Below are positions 56,701 through 62,609 of a stretch of 64,000 nucleotides of DNA, one piece after another. This DNA comes from Macquaria australasica (lineage: Eukaryota > Chordata > Actinopteri > Centrarchiformes > Percichthyidae). The position numbers were made by a program, and so were the translations under genes. Position 1 is the stretch's first letter; each line of letters begins with the position of its first letter. The notes beneath the pieces are model-generated. The model saw only the letters and a program-made list of their open reading frames with translations. It was not told the origin of the DNA and did no database searches. The stretch is taken from NCBI GenBank assembly GCA_005408345.1, contig SEMN01000346.1:430083-494082 (forward strand). The letters are read 5' to 3'.

Positions 56701-59659
56701 GATTACCTACTCCCCCTTTACAATCATTGGTTTTTTATTTTATAGGATTGGACCTTTTTGGTTGCCATTTTGGATCTTACCGTGTCATGTTGGTAACACA
56801 GAGGCCTCCCCCCCGTCTAATCCAAACTATCAGCGCTTCGATTCCCAGTCCAATAAAACTGATACAGAGCTTGCCGGGGTGCAGTATCTGAGCAGGGCAT
56901 CGTTGAGTGTGTGGATGGGTTAGAAATGGGACTCTGAGGATATTAAACCCGAACTCATAATTTCTTTTCTTCCAAACCTCGGGGGAGGGAGGGGAGTGTC
57001 ACTGGCTTTGTGGTTTGGGGGAATAGGAAAAGTTTAAGGAAACAATCTCAAAGTCACAAAGCAAGATTACAAGACAGGAATATACTTCTACAACACAGGA
57101 AACAGGAAATAAGGGCAGCCCAGGACTTTGTGATTGGAAACGAACAAACATGTTATTTCAGGGTTTCTGCAGGGTTCACCAAATCAAAGACTTCAATCAA
57201 GACGTCATTAATACCTCACAGTGATTGTTAATACATTTTTAAAGATCATATCATCTAAAGTCTGAAAGTATGATGGAAAACCAGAAGGGACAATATTATT
57301 TATTATTATATCACTTTTTTTCCTCCAGTACTTCCAGCAGGTTATAACAATGTTTCCTAATGATATAATTAATTTAATTAACGCAGCTTGGAGCTGGATG
57401 AGAGGCAGAAAGTGGATGGATGGATTAATTCACTTAAGTTTTTGCTAATTCTGACACTTGTCCATTATGAGACTTCCCAGCTGCAGGAGTGACTGTTTGA
57501 CTGAAACTCCACAAAAAGAACAATCCACTGTCACAACGATTACACTTTCAGTTTAGAGGTGTGTAACGTCTCCCGACAGCACAGACACAAAAACATTTAA
57601 TAACCAACATCACTGCCTACAGCAGGCAAGAGAAAACATTTAAGTGTTTTTAGGAAACTGAATTCAATGCTTTTAAAGACTTTTCCAGACCTGCAGATAC
57701 CCTGTTTGTGCTTCAAATGTTGAGCAATTCTTCATTTGTAGATTTTTAAATTTTAGGGTTTAATTGGGTGTTTTATGCATAAAAACTTGAAAAACTTTGA
57801 ATTTAATTTTAAAAAGAATATGTAAAAGTATGAGAATTATTTTATTCAATAAAATCTATGTATCTATTTAACATGTTCTCTACATTCCTGAAAAATAGAC
57901 TCCTTTTATTTGAAACTTTTCTTATTAAATATTAAATATACTGCAGATCAGTGCCTTTTTTATGTCAACTTTGAGATTTAAAGGTCTGAATTTTTACACA
58001 TCTTTTTGTTGAATCTGTGCATTGTTCAGTCCATCCATTAAAACAGGTTTGTGTGGGTTTTCACAGCTGAACTGAGATTTGTGGGAATCAAACCTAAACA
58101 TTATGGGGTTTGATCTGAGCATCCAATTAACTGTGGCCTTAATGTGTTTTTCTAACATACAGTATATTCTTCAGAGTTTTAGTTTTATTGATCTGATCTG
58201 TAAACTGCCAATATAACTGAAAGGCAGTTCTGCTTTTAAATCTCTGGACAAAGACGAAAGCTCCAGGAAGAGCAAGTAAGAGGACCTTGAGTTGATATTG
58301 TTTTGTTTAATCTGAACTTCGGCATATTATCACTTCGACTTAAATCATGTGGTAATATGTTTAGTGAAACAACATATCCTCTCCTCTGGTTTTAACACAT
58401 TTAAAAGAATAACATCATAAAACTGGAATACACATAATTTTATGATTAATTATCTGCAGGAAAAGGGTGATATGTTCCAGGATAAAAATCATTTTAAAAT
58501 CACAGGAATACCTTCAACCTCAATGAAAGGCTGGCGTTTCTCAAACTGGACCCTCCCCACTCTGTCACGGAGTGTAACTCTGTTTGTAGTCACTCCCACA
58601 GCTGAATGAAGCTCCCTTCATTAAGGTGTAGGTGTTTTCGTAACCATGGTTTCTATCAGCGTCTTTCAGAAGCAGCAACTGTTGCCGTGATCTGTTCACT
58701 CTGATGTTTATGAGCTGCTTGGATTTTGCAACAGTCCTGTAAATATACAACACTTTACAATCAAATGAACACGTCTACTGTTTTTCTAGACTAGAGAAGG
58801 GAATATCTGATCCTAAATATAATGTAAGTTGTTAAAGTCTGTATGACAATATTAAATGTCTGTCTCAGTTGAGCAGTTTACGTTTGTACAGGAAGTCGCA
58901 CGGAACTTATATTCGTACGGAGCATCTTCAGTGACGAACACAACGTGGCGTTGTACGTGGTCAGTTAGTCAGCATCGATGTGGACTCACTGTTGGAGGGT
59001 TTTATAACCCACTTCCACTCCCCACTACAAGGTTTGGGATGTGACGGACCCTCCACGTGAACACGCAAACGGAGTGAAAGTGGGTAGGGAGAGGCTGTAG
59101 GGGGCGGTTTGAGAAATGCCCGTTGTATTATGTTACAGAAGCTAGTGGAACAGACGCTAGACAGGTTGACTTCGAACACTCCTGATTTAGTTAAAGCATC
59201 AAGTTTGGTCTATATTTAAATGAAGTCCCACTGACCGGAGCACTGCAGCTGGGAGAGGATCTGAGCTCCTTCGAACTGATGGCTGATCATCTTCAGGTTT
59301 GGCTTAATGCAGCGGATGAAACTGGAGCCCTGGAGGAGTGAAGGAGGGATACATGGAGAGAGAGAGACAGAAACAAGAGCACCGAGGCCGAGAGGAAGAC
59401 GTGAAGAGAGGCGGAGAGAAACAGAAATCATTACACTAACAACAGGAACCACAGACCGAATCAGAAATTCATGACATCCATCACATTCTGACTCCGGACA
59501 TGATGCTCTGTGCGTCTCAGGGGAAATAGAAACATCTCATGAGATGTACAGAGCTGTATCACAGGAAAGCTGATTTTTACCTTCCTGCTGCTGTGCAAAG
59601 AGAGAAGAAGAAACACTGACCGTGCTGCGGAGCTTCTCCAGGAGGATATTCAGCTGGGT
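10387..59659 (-). CDS. MYO6: Myosin VI, C-terminal half (16 exons; 5' exons lie outside the window)
   Basis: Actin-based motor that moves towards pointed ends; it acts in endocytosis, Golgi and autophagosome traffic, and at the base of hair-cell stereocilia. The sixteen exons join without a frame break into 631 codons and a TGA. In order (numbered from the first visible residue): end of motor 1-88, converter 89-about 125, insert 2 about 125-160, IQ motif about 167-188, three-helix bundle about 188-270, charged single alpha-helix about 270-350, MIU helix about 355-377, large insert 388-413, MyUb with RRL at 462-464, cargo-binding domain with WWY at 538-540, and C-terminus ending MLQSMFK. Insert 2 is unique to class VI and settles the class. 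Every intron has GT/AG ends with matching phases. Teleosts usually carry myo6a and myo6b; I cannot say which this is. The N-terminal motor (P-loop, switches) is not in the window. Confidence 0.97.
10795..10990 (+). repeat. Decayed copy of the 'gctaacatgct' repeat family
   Basis: Shows acatgctgaggttaacatgt, attaacatgctaactttcac, and an end resembling accaacagacagatggacag followed by agccactgctagcat, the same order as in the clearer copies at 6239 and 55715. Strongly diverged. Confidence 0.55.
12898..12926. repeat. GAC/GAT trinucleotide microsatellite
   Basis: Consecutive GAC triplets pass into consecutive GAT triplets within an intron. No coding role is suggested. Confidence 0.9.
14486..14704 (-). 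CDS. MYO6: MYO6 exon, visible residues 493-566 (cargo-binding domain, WWY motif)
   Basis: A 219-nt exon encoding AQQNPAPPIPARQYEVAMNR, then RQQRYFRIPFIRPGDQYKDP, the run ending [20 protein letters not shown], and LHPDKHPILLVAG. WWY (538-540) is the Dab2/LMTK2/TOM1 binding site. The acceptor is ...caatcaacag; the donor is GTGAGT, phase 1. The intron begins with a purine-rich transcript-strand sequence (pyrimidine-rich on the plus strand). Confidence 0.98.
17425..17464. repeat. Perfect 16-bp inverted repeat (hairpin)
   Basis: gagagccggagagtcc at 17425-17440 is an exact inverse of 17449-17464, with an 8-nt loop. It is GC-rich and would form a strong hairpin in DNA or in the MYO6 pre-mRNA. No known element was recognised around it. 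Confidence 0.9.
18931..18944. promoter_or_regulatory. RFX X-box consensus site
   Basis: GTTGCCATGGAAAC is the textbook X-box bound by RFX factors. It lies in a GC-richer, non-repetitive part of a MYO6 intron (about 18550-18960) that looks like candidate conserved regulatory DNA. RFX factors control ciliary and hair-cell genes. Binding is not shown. Confidence 0.55.
19061..19097 (+). other. G-rich tract with quadruplex potential
   Basis: Four or more runs of G (ggtgggggtgtgtgggtggg, then gg, and a run of seven G) within 37 nt on the plus strand. The MYO6 transcript would carry the C-rich complement. Structure is inferred from sequence only. Confidence 0.6.
20160..20880 (+). pseudogene. Decayed repeat-derived coding fragment
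   Basis: An ATG at 20344 opens a 41-codon frame, MAEAKRPKRMLTGEAKKGKS followed by DPVNLGLAFSHWRAGLLLLD, then a stop. The basic start and the LAF.HWR motif resemble a family of repeat-borne fish proteins with a conserved AF.RWR motif, but here the middle is missing. GC content and codon texture differ from the surrounding AT-rich intron, suggesting an inserted copy. The boundaries and the relationship are uncertain. Confidence 0.4.
22307..22438 (-). CDS. MYO6: MYO6 exon, visible residues 449-493 (MyUb, RRL cargo motif)
   Basis: A 132-nt exon encoding DIDLLAACREEFHRRLKVYH, then [20 protein letters not shown] and VTDY. RRL (462-464) is the motif that binds optineurin, NDP52, TAX1BP1 and GIPC and overlaps the ubiquitin surface. 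The exon ends after the first base of a codon with donor GTACGG, which is weak. Joined to 14704 it reads TDY-A-QQNP, the form without a small insert. Confidence 0.97.
23000..23050. mobile_element. End of a Tc1/mariner-like MITE
   Basis: The phrase ggtgtccacatacttttggc, followed by cacacagtcagtgta, is close to a common terminus of small Tc1/mariner-like elements in fish. Only one end is clear; the other was not found. Confidence 0.45.
23940..24428 (+). repeat. Three adjoining dispersed teleost repeats
   Basis: First (23940-24044): gtggacgaagtatttacgtc and further 'agtaaaagtag' words, a very common fish repeat. Second (24045-24200): taaagcaatagttggacatt to tagctctgcccaaaggtacc, the same family as 4268-4490. 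Third (24205-24428): tgacctgatgatggcgctag to gagccatgctgctagtacgg, the same family as 6239-6610. Their close packing suggests insertion of one into or beside another. Confidence 0.7.
24786..25272. mobile_element. Non-autonomous DNA transposon with long terminal inverted repeats
   Basis: The left end agctgtttctcaattcaagg and then ggccgcatccttc mirrors the right end gaaggatgcggcccctgaat and then tgaaacacagct; about 30 bp match with two or three differences. The length is 487 bp. An ORF of 60 codons inside has no recognised domain. A perfect X-box word (gttgctaggcaac, 25105-25117) lies within. Target duplication is unclear, so no superfamily is assigned. Confidence 0.75.
25105..25117. promoter_or_regulatory. 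X-box-like palindrome inside a transposon
   Basis: GTTGCTAGGCAAC is a perfect two-half-site RFX-type palindrome carried by the TIR element 24786-25272. The match is by sequence only. Confidence 0.4.
25856..26870 (+). repeat. Degenerate tandem array of the 'catcctctggggagc' repeat
   Basis: The phrase (g/a)ttcatcctctggggagc, or close variants, recurs about eight times (near 25856, 25994, 26081, 26168, 26321, 26501, 26654 and 26810). Each copy is followed by atgaatgtg-like sequence and often by gaggtggcgctacagga-type words. Spacing is roughly 80-180 bp. It belongs to the same family as 6239-6610 but is internally multiplied. Confidence 0.7.
27132..27235 (-). CDS. MYO6: MYO6 exon, visible residues 414-449 (start of MyUb/RRL region)
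   Basis: A 104-nt exon encoding (R)GPQVQASKAAAGAKKYELS then KWKYAELRDAINTSC. It is the conserved region just after the large insert and begins the MyUb fold that binds ubiquitin chains. It accepts either the insert exons or the 33780-33940 exon directly, giving Arg-Gly-Pro in both cases. The donor is GTGAGT. Confidence 0.97.
27236..30420 (-). other. MYO6 intron downstream of large-insert exon 2
   Basis: A 3.2-kb intron. A GC-rich segment (about 28600-28920) resembles single-copy sequence rather than a repeat. I see no additional exon and no clear transposon. Confidence 0.55.
30421..30459 (-). CDS. MYO6: MYO6 large-insert exon 2 (39 nt), visible residues 401-414
   Basis: A 39-nt exon between ...tttttag and GTGGGT encoding (A)EEMAKEMTELLA(R). 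This matches the EQMAKEMSEFLSR helix of the mammalian large insert, which in the large-insert isoform packs on the linker helix and is needed for clathrin binding at the apical surface. Both borders are phase 2, so it is a clean cassette. It is the best conserved part of the insert here. Confidence 0.88.
30460..32558 (-). other. MYO6 intron between the two large-insert exons
   Basis: A 2.1-kb intron. It contains a (TA)n tract at about 32031-32062. A GC-rich stretch near 30975-31110 has no recognised gene. No other feature. Confidence 0.6.
32559..32597 (-). CDS. MYO6: MYO6 large-insert exon 1 (39 nt), visible residues 388-400
   Basis: A 39-nt exon between ...ctctcag and GTAAGA encoding SNGSSVPSSPERS plus two bases of an Ala codon. 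It sits where the mammalian large insert begins. It is rich in Ser and Pro with one Ser-Pro site. Both borders are phase 2, so it can be included or skipped without a frame change. The protein sequence is not conserved with the mammalian exon as I remember it, so the call rests on position, splice sites and phase. Confidence 0.75.
32598..33779 (-). other. MYO6 intron upstream of large-insert exon 1, with hairpin
   Basis: A 1.2-kb intron between the MIU exon and the first alternative exon. The 28-bp perfect hairpin at 33188-33272 sits about 600 nt upstream of the alternative exon. The intron's 5' splice site (GTGACT) is weak. Confidence 0.65.
33188..33272. repeat. Perfect 28-bp inverted repeat with 29-nt loop
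   Basis: The arm at 33188-33215 begins gagctcgtggaggtctgacg, and its exact inverse at 33245-33272 ends cgtcagacctccacgagctc. The stem has no mismatch. The perfection suggests either a recent origin or selection. It would be a stable stem in the MYO6 pre-mRNA. Confidence 0.95.
33780..33940 (-). CDS. MYO6: MYO6 exon, visible residues 335-387 (end of single alpha-helix, MIU ubiquitin-binding helix)
   Basis: A 161-nt exon beginning VEMEMQLQAEREEDAARQAV, then the highly conserved [20 protein letters not shown], which matches the MIU (motif interacting with ubiquitin) of myosin VI. It ends CGC AG, leaving a codon split after two bases. With the insert exons the codon is Ser; with both skipped it is Arg. 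The donor GTGACT is weak (no G at +5), which fits a regulated junction. Confidence 0.96.
33941..37276 (-). other. MYO6 intron
   Basis: A 3.3-kb intron. It begins with a short CA run (about 33943-33958) and holds an X-box (34791-34804), poly-T runs near 35858 and 36055, and a GC-rich segment (about 36780-36990) that looks single-copy. Open frames in 36745-37272 are shadows without splice support. Confidence 0.6.
34791..34804. promoter_or_regulatory. RFX X-box consensus site
   Basis: GTTGCTATGGAAAC matches the X-box consensus and differs from the site at 18931 by one base. It is intronic, outside recognised repeats. Function is inferred. Confidence 0.5.
37277..37355 (-). CDS. MYO6: MYO6 exon, visible residues 308-334 (single alpha-helix)
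   Basis: A 79-nt exon whose first base completes the Leu codon, then KAEMELKRKQEEEERKRREE followed by EERRIQ. It is almost entirely Glu/Lys/Arg in the i/i+4 pattern of single alpha-helices. The open frame for this exon has no Met, so only the +1 and +2 shadow frames stand out in a naive scan. Splice sites are ...tatcag and GTGGGT. Confidence 0.94.
38716..38742. repeat. CA dinucleotide microsatellite
   Basis: An uninterrupted CA run in a MYO6 intron. Similar shorter CA runs lie at 37077-37095 and 45237-45258. Confidence 0.95.
38810..39933. mobile_element. Non-autonomous DNA element with a relic THAP-like zinc finger
   Basis: The left end tttaaagctggagtgcagga is the inverse, with few changes, of the right end tctgcactgcagctttaa. 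The length is about 1.1 kb. At 39242 an ATG opens MAKSCCVVRCSTNRVKNQS; after a one-base frame change the reading continues SFYKLLNPKTEPLRQK. Start position, Cys spacing and the FYKL run resemble the N-terminal THAP DNA-binding finger of P-element-like transposases. No 8-bp target duplication was found, so the superfamily is inferred from the THAP remnant only. Confidence 0.6.
40465..40482 (+). repeat. Poly-G run of 18
   Basis: Eighteen consecutive G on the plus strand. Such runs are unstable in replication and in sequencing, so the length may be imprecise. Confidence 0.9.
40777..41057. mobile_element. hAT-like MITE, copy 1
   Basis: Starts cagggttcatacagc and ends actttgtatgaaccctg, which are inverted. 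Inside are ccagactctcgaagccttta and aaaattaagcattttccaaa, both shared with the copy at 43018-43333. The target duplication is not clear. Confidence 0.7.
42334..42542 (-). CDS. MYO6: MYO6 exon, visible residues 239-308 (bundle end and start of single alpha-helix)
   Basis: A 209-nt exon beginning STVMTRIEIDHEYQALVTRS and then running into a very charged Glu/Arg/Lys stretch (LRRIQEEMEREKKRREEEE and on). This is the start of the single alpha-helix that acts as a stiff spacer. A TAA directly after CTG marks the end of the open frame; the GTAAGT donor splits that leucine codon after CT. Confidence 0.96.
42543..45079 (-). other. MYO6 intron
   Basis: A 2.5-kb intron. It contains the second copy of the hAT-like MITE (43018-43333). 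A GC-richer segment (about 44190-44380), with cagatgaatattcatacgca and a cacggcaacc half X-box, looks single-copy. No added exon. Confidence 0.6.
43018..43333. mobile_element. hAT-like MITE, copy 2
   Basis: Starts cagggttcgcacagc and ends actttgtacgaagcctg. It is flanked by aaaatatt and aacatttc (5 of 8 match, a weak 8-bp duplication). The interior is collinear with 40777-41057, so both derive from one family. Confidence 0.7.
45080..45230 (-). CDS. MYO6: MYO6 exon, visible residues 188-238 (three-helix bundle, lever-arm extension)
   Basis: A 151-nt exon beginning RIDGLVKVRNLKKRMDRFTE and ending AAVNALMVKIK. In mammals this region folds as a three-helix bundle that can extend the lever arm. 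The acceptor is a weak-looking ...gtggtttag; the donor is GTGGGT, phase 0. An in-frame readthrough of the donor extends past the exon but is intronic. Confidence 0.95.
45231..47179 (-). other. MYO6 intron
   Basis: A 1.9-kb intron starting with a CA/GT run next to the acceptor of the three-helix-bundle exon. A purine-rich tract lies at about 47080-47170, next to the IQ exon's donor. No recognised transposon. Confidence 0.55.
47180..47270 (-). CDS. MYO6: MYO6 exon, visible residues 158-188 (IQ motif)
   Basis: A 91-nt exon beginning LKNKILYRTSACIKMQKTVR and ending RKKHKPR. It carries the single IQ motif that binds the second calmodulin. The last codon (Arg) is split after two bases by a GTGGGT donor and is completed by the next exon. 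Confidence 0.96.
47271..50434 (-). other. MYO6 intron
   Basis: A 3.2-kb intron with a MITE (47812-48186) and a GA-rich tract (about 49010-49170). The ORF 49043-49576 is a low-complexity shadow of this tract. Confidence 0.6.
47812..48186. mobile_element. MITE with about 20-bp terminal inverted repeats
   Basis: The left end ggggtaacacttaattttaa mirrors the right end taaaattaagttttacc. The interior has paired words such as aattagcaagtaaagtagaa near the left and ttacttgctaattatcacct near the right, so it is long-palindrome-like. About 375 bp and non-coding. Confidence 0.7.
50435..50564 (-). CDS. MYO6: MYO6 exon, visible residues 115-158 (converter end and insert 2)
   Basis: A 130-nt exon encoding FAEFDSIMKSDPDHLAELVK, then a Trp-rich part (WLIHSRWKKVQWCALSVIK). 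This is insert 2, the reverse-gear element that redirects the lever arm and binds a resident calmodulin, and it is the feature that makes myosin VI move backwards. The donor GTAAGC splits a leucine codon after its first base. Confidence 0.97.
50565..52856 (-). other. MYO6 intron
   Basis: A 2.3-kb intron. An X-box-like word, gtaaccatgggaac, is at 51265-51278. The block around 50870-51300 looks like a decayed repeat, but I could not match it. No additional exon. Confidence 0.5.
52857..52934 (-). CDS. MYO6: MYO6 exon, visible residues 89-114 (converter)
   Basis: A 78-nt exon encoding ALFKALGLNENDYKFGL then TRVFFRPGK, the converter strand with the FGLT(K/R)VFFRPG sequence common to myosins. It is phase 0 at both ends, with donor GTGAGA. 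The intron separating it from the preceding exon is only about 105 bp. Confidence 0.97.
53040..53170 (-). CDS. MYO6: MYO6 exon, visible residues 45-88 (SH1 helix and relay to converter)
   Basis: A 131-nt exon starting MVSVLDLMQGGFPSRAPFHE and ending LDPRLFCK. It completes the glycine codon split by the 6.1-kb intron upstream. The VLDLMQGG(F/Y)PSR run is diagnostic for class VI (other myosins have a VLE..RI-type sequence here). The donor is GTCAGT, the third in a row of this type. Confidence 0.97.
53463..53850 (+). repeat. Dispersed repeat copy ('gctaacatgct' family, 3' part)
   Basis: Contains acaatccatccaatagtcat, gctggtggcgctagaggaaa, ggattcaccctctgggaaca and agatatttcagtcttgacca, ending gacattgccatctatag, in the same order as the copies at 6239 and 55715. 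Confidence 0.7.
55060..55270 (+). mobile_element. Decayed L2/Rex-like LINE reverse-transcriptase fragment
   Basis: Translation in shifted frames gives pieces such as SLHWFPVKSLTGY and VLLLTYKVLHSL, close in layout to the LHWLPVxxRIDFKILLLTYKAL-type run near the end of fish L2-family reverse transcriptases. Stops and frame changes show that it is dead. Confidence 0.5.
55715..56152 (+). repeat. Dispersed repeat copy ('gctaacatgct' family)
   Basis: Begins gcagccatgctagtggctct, continues with ccaaatgctaacacggaaca, catggtggcgctacaggact, attcattctctggggaccat and agtctggaccaaagtggtgg, and ends catccccagagccatgctgc. It is the most complete copy in the window. Confidence 0.75.
57159..57704. mobile_element. 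MITE with 15-bp terminal inverted repeats
   Basis: cagggtttctgcagg at the left is inverted as cctgcagataccctg at the right (14 of 15 match). About 546 bp and AT-rich inside. The CAGGG termini suggest hAT, but the 8-bp flanks do not match. Confidence 0.6.
58533..59121. mobile_element. MITE with imperfect terminal inverted repeats
   Basis: The left end ggcgtttctcaaactg mirrors the right end cggtttgagaaatgccc. The interior has ggaccctccccactctgtca at the left and gtgacggaccctccacgtga at the right. About 590 bp, with no coding region recognised. Confidence 0.6.
59236..59329 (-). CDS. MYO6: MYO6 exon, visible residues 14-45 (motor domain)
   Basis: A 94-nt exon encoding GSSFIRCIKPNLKM and continuing to LSQLQCSG. 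The FIRCIKPN signature near the SH1/SH2 helices is conserved across myosins, and the FEGAQILSQLQCSG run follows the myosin VI form. It ends after the first base of a glycine codon (phase 1) with donor GTCAGT. Confidence 0.96.
59621..59659 (-). CDS. MYO6: MYO6 exon, visible residues 1-13 (motor domain)
   Basis: A 39-nt exon encoding TQLNILLEKLRST, the motor helix just before the conserved SFIRCIKPN strand. It is phase 0 at both ends. The acceptor is a ...ccctgcag site and the donor is GTCAGT. Identity comes from the myosin VI sequence and from seamless joining to the next exon. It is the most 5' exon I can find; the preceding exon, which should end in a KFK-like sequence, is not seen before base 64000. 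Confidence 0.93.
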
Positions 59660-62578
59660 CTGCAGGGAAGAGAAGAGGAAGTTTAACAATCTGTGTGATC
59701 AAAGAAATGTAGACTGGAAATTAAAGATCATGGAAACCTCAAAGGGCCGAGCTGCTGGTGTACAAGATGAATTAGTTTTATTTCATCATGTCAAGTCATG
59801 CCAAACATTTTGCAGTAGCACATACTGTATAGAAAACCAAGAGAAAACATCAGTTATAACATACTGTATATACTTCTATATACTTTCAAATAATATGTTT
59901 TTATGGATAAAATGTCTAATAAATTGTACACCAACTGGCAAAAGGAAGAAAAAGAAGTGCAACAACTCTGAAGTTTGTCCTGATAAAGATCTTTCTGGCC
60001 AACTCAAAGGAGCCGTGTGGGGTTTTGCAGGTGCACGCTCGCACAGGTGACGTGATACACTTTTCCACTGATCAACAGGTGGTGGTAATGCACCAGGAAA
60101 CACAAAAAGTGCACGCTAGTAAACATGAATGTAAACAACACAGGATTTAAAATTCTTAAAAGGACGGAAAGAAATGCATTCAACATGTCTGTTAGACCTC
60201 AAGGACACATGTAATGAGTTTTGGTGAGAAACACTGAATGCAAATGTAACTTTTGTTTACAAGAAAACTCCACAGGGCAACTTTAATGTAAATGAATGAA
60301 AAAAAAAAATAATAATAATTGAAGGACTGATTATCTTTTGTACCTTGTTATTTACGTATTTGGTTCTCTTATCTTATCTTATTCTCTGTTGTCATTTATA
60401 TAATATATTTTTTTAAATGAAAAACAAATGACTTGATGATGTATTCCTGAGCCTGGAAGGCCAGCAGGCTAACTACCCATTCCACCTGGACAGGTAAACG
60501 TTACTATGGCTACTTTAAACTTGAAGGGTAAGTTAGGAAAAGTAACAATCTAAACCAGAGGATTTCAGAGTGAGGGTCAGTGAATGGAAGTGAAAAAATA
60601 TGACATTAGTTATCAAAAGCAGATCACAGAGAATATCATAAATGTGTGTGATCTGGTTAAAGAGACAGTTCAGAGATACAGTAGTTTTGGGGAATTTTAC
60701 TGTTTTTACCTCTGGACAGACCTTTTTAATGTGTTTGGTGTCTGAAGTTGTGTCAAACAGTAATATTAGGCTTTCTTGGCTCAATTGTTAAGTGTCTGTG
60801 GGATCAAATAACATAATCATGATCACATAGGGATCCAGGATTTGAGTGAAACTAAGCAAGTAAGTATGTAAGTCTTCTTCCAAGCTTTGTCTGAGGGGAG
60901 GCCCCAAATCTCAGACTTTGAAAACCCCTAAAAACTCAGAGTGCCACTGTGCCAAACACTTGCATGATTAAGTCAAGGTCGAAATCTCCTGATCTGTAAT
61001 GATGCACAACTCCACCGGCAGTCAGTAGCTACCTACAGCCAAGTCTGTTGGCCGTTACTATAGAAGAGCCAGACTCTCATTGGGTTATTGTATTACTGTC
61101 TGGAACAAGAGGCAACAATTAATCTGAGACTGTTAAGCTTCACAGTTTGCAGCTGAAGATGCTGCTGAGGTGGACAAGTGAGGAACGAGAGGGAGAAAAG
61201 CATTTTCCCTGATAAGCTTCTGTAAAGAAAAGCCTTTCAGTTTGGTATAGTTGGTATGCATTAGCAGGAATCCTCTTACTCTGCAGGCCGTCTCAGGTCA
61301 AGACGGATTAATTCTTTACATTTGATGGGACTCACTTGAAATACCAGCAGGGCCGGGTTTCTGATAAGCAAAACTTTTATATACATTTGCATCATCAACA
61401 TCTTTGTTCAATGGCTGAACTTGATGTCGTCGTGAGGCCCAGTCGGGCGGGGTTTCTCATGAGGCTTTGTCTTTGTAAACTTTTCAGAAAATGCATTGTT
61501 AATTCTCTTCCATTCAGTGTTTTCAGGCAGAATTACAAATTAAACAAAATAGAGGTACAAAAGAAATGCTTCATTCATCAAACTCTTTTATTATTGATGA
61601 ATCATCAATACTCCAACAGAAGTGGGGCTGTAACTCCGCCCGGTCGTCGTGTTTCTCGACCCCATAACGTCTCCTCATTACTGGTTACTTGTAGTGTTGG
61701 TGCTGCATTATTCAACCTCATTCTGCCTAATCAATTCAAGAGACTGCGGACATGAAGAGCATCTGCGTTCTGTGAATGTAAATGTATGTAAATGTACAGT
61801 AAATAAATGTATATTAATTAGGGTCAATAATGGAAGGACAGGAGAGCGGGCAGTAAAGCCAAACAAACGGTGATTACAAAGTGACAGATTGTAGAGGAGA
61901 CATGCGGCCGACGCTAGCAGCTATTAGCACAACAGCAGTGTCCTCATTTGTCCAATAACACAACAGCTCGGGAAAAGTTCACTATCTTATCTGTGTCCTC
62001 TGCCAGATGTTCCAACCACAGTAATGTAACTATACTTATATACATTATATACATGTACGGTCCAAACTAACTGTACGGCAGCTGATTTTACAGGTTGGTC
62101 CTGTTAAATAAAGTCATTAGAAAAGCAGCAGCTGTAAAACAAAGAAAATGCTTTTTCTGAGCATCACAAACACTCTGAAATGCATCATTTCATTATTTTA
62201 CTTCAGTCATGCGTGCAGAGAGCCAACAGGAAGTCTGCTGGCATGATCTACAGGCCCAAAAAACGTGAAGACCTGAGGAGACTTTGTTTTTTGGCGTATG
62301 CGCCCAGTGAGCAGCTTTCATGGGAATAAATGTGCCGCCATCTTGGAATCCAGTTTTTCTTAATACAGCCATGATTAAGGTTTATTGCCTTTGGAAGACA
62401 GTTGAGCTAACCTTCAGCTCTAATCTCACAAAGACTAAACTAAAGGTGCATTCAGGTGCTCCTTGTCAACTCATTAAGTAAAAAAAAATCCATGTTTAGC
62501 ATCAGGTCAAGTCAGTTTTATTATAGCCCAATTTGCCTCAGGGGGCTTTAAATTGACTTTTTAACACCTGCAATGACG

Positions 62579-62609
<31 letters not shown>

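Larger units (their letters stand above)
53171..59235 (-). other. MYO6 intron, 6.1 kb
   Basis: The longest gap after the small-insert intron. It contains repeats (53463-53850, 55715-56152), an L2-like LINE scrap (55060-55270) and two MITEs (57159-57704, 58533-59121). It also holds a single-copy-looking block (54120-54360) with three TCF/LEF-type words. No additional exon. Confidence 0.6.

Noticed and set aside
61330..61365. Minus-strand GTGAGT after a frame reading RNPALLVFQ, as a possible upstream MYO6 exon
   Set aside because: The phase does not fit the first visible exon (which needs phase 0 after Lys), the peptide is not myosin-like and no matching acceptor was found.
61336..61755. 139-residue plus-strand open frame
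   Set aside because: No recognised domain, no splice context and AT-rich codon use like random sequence.
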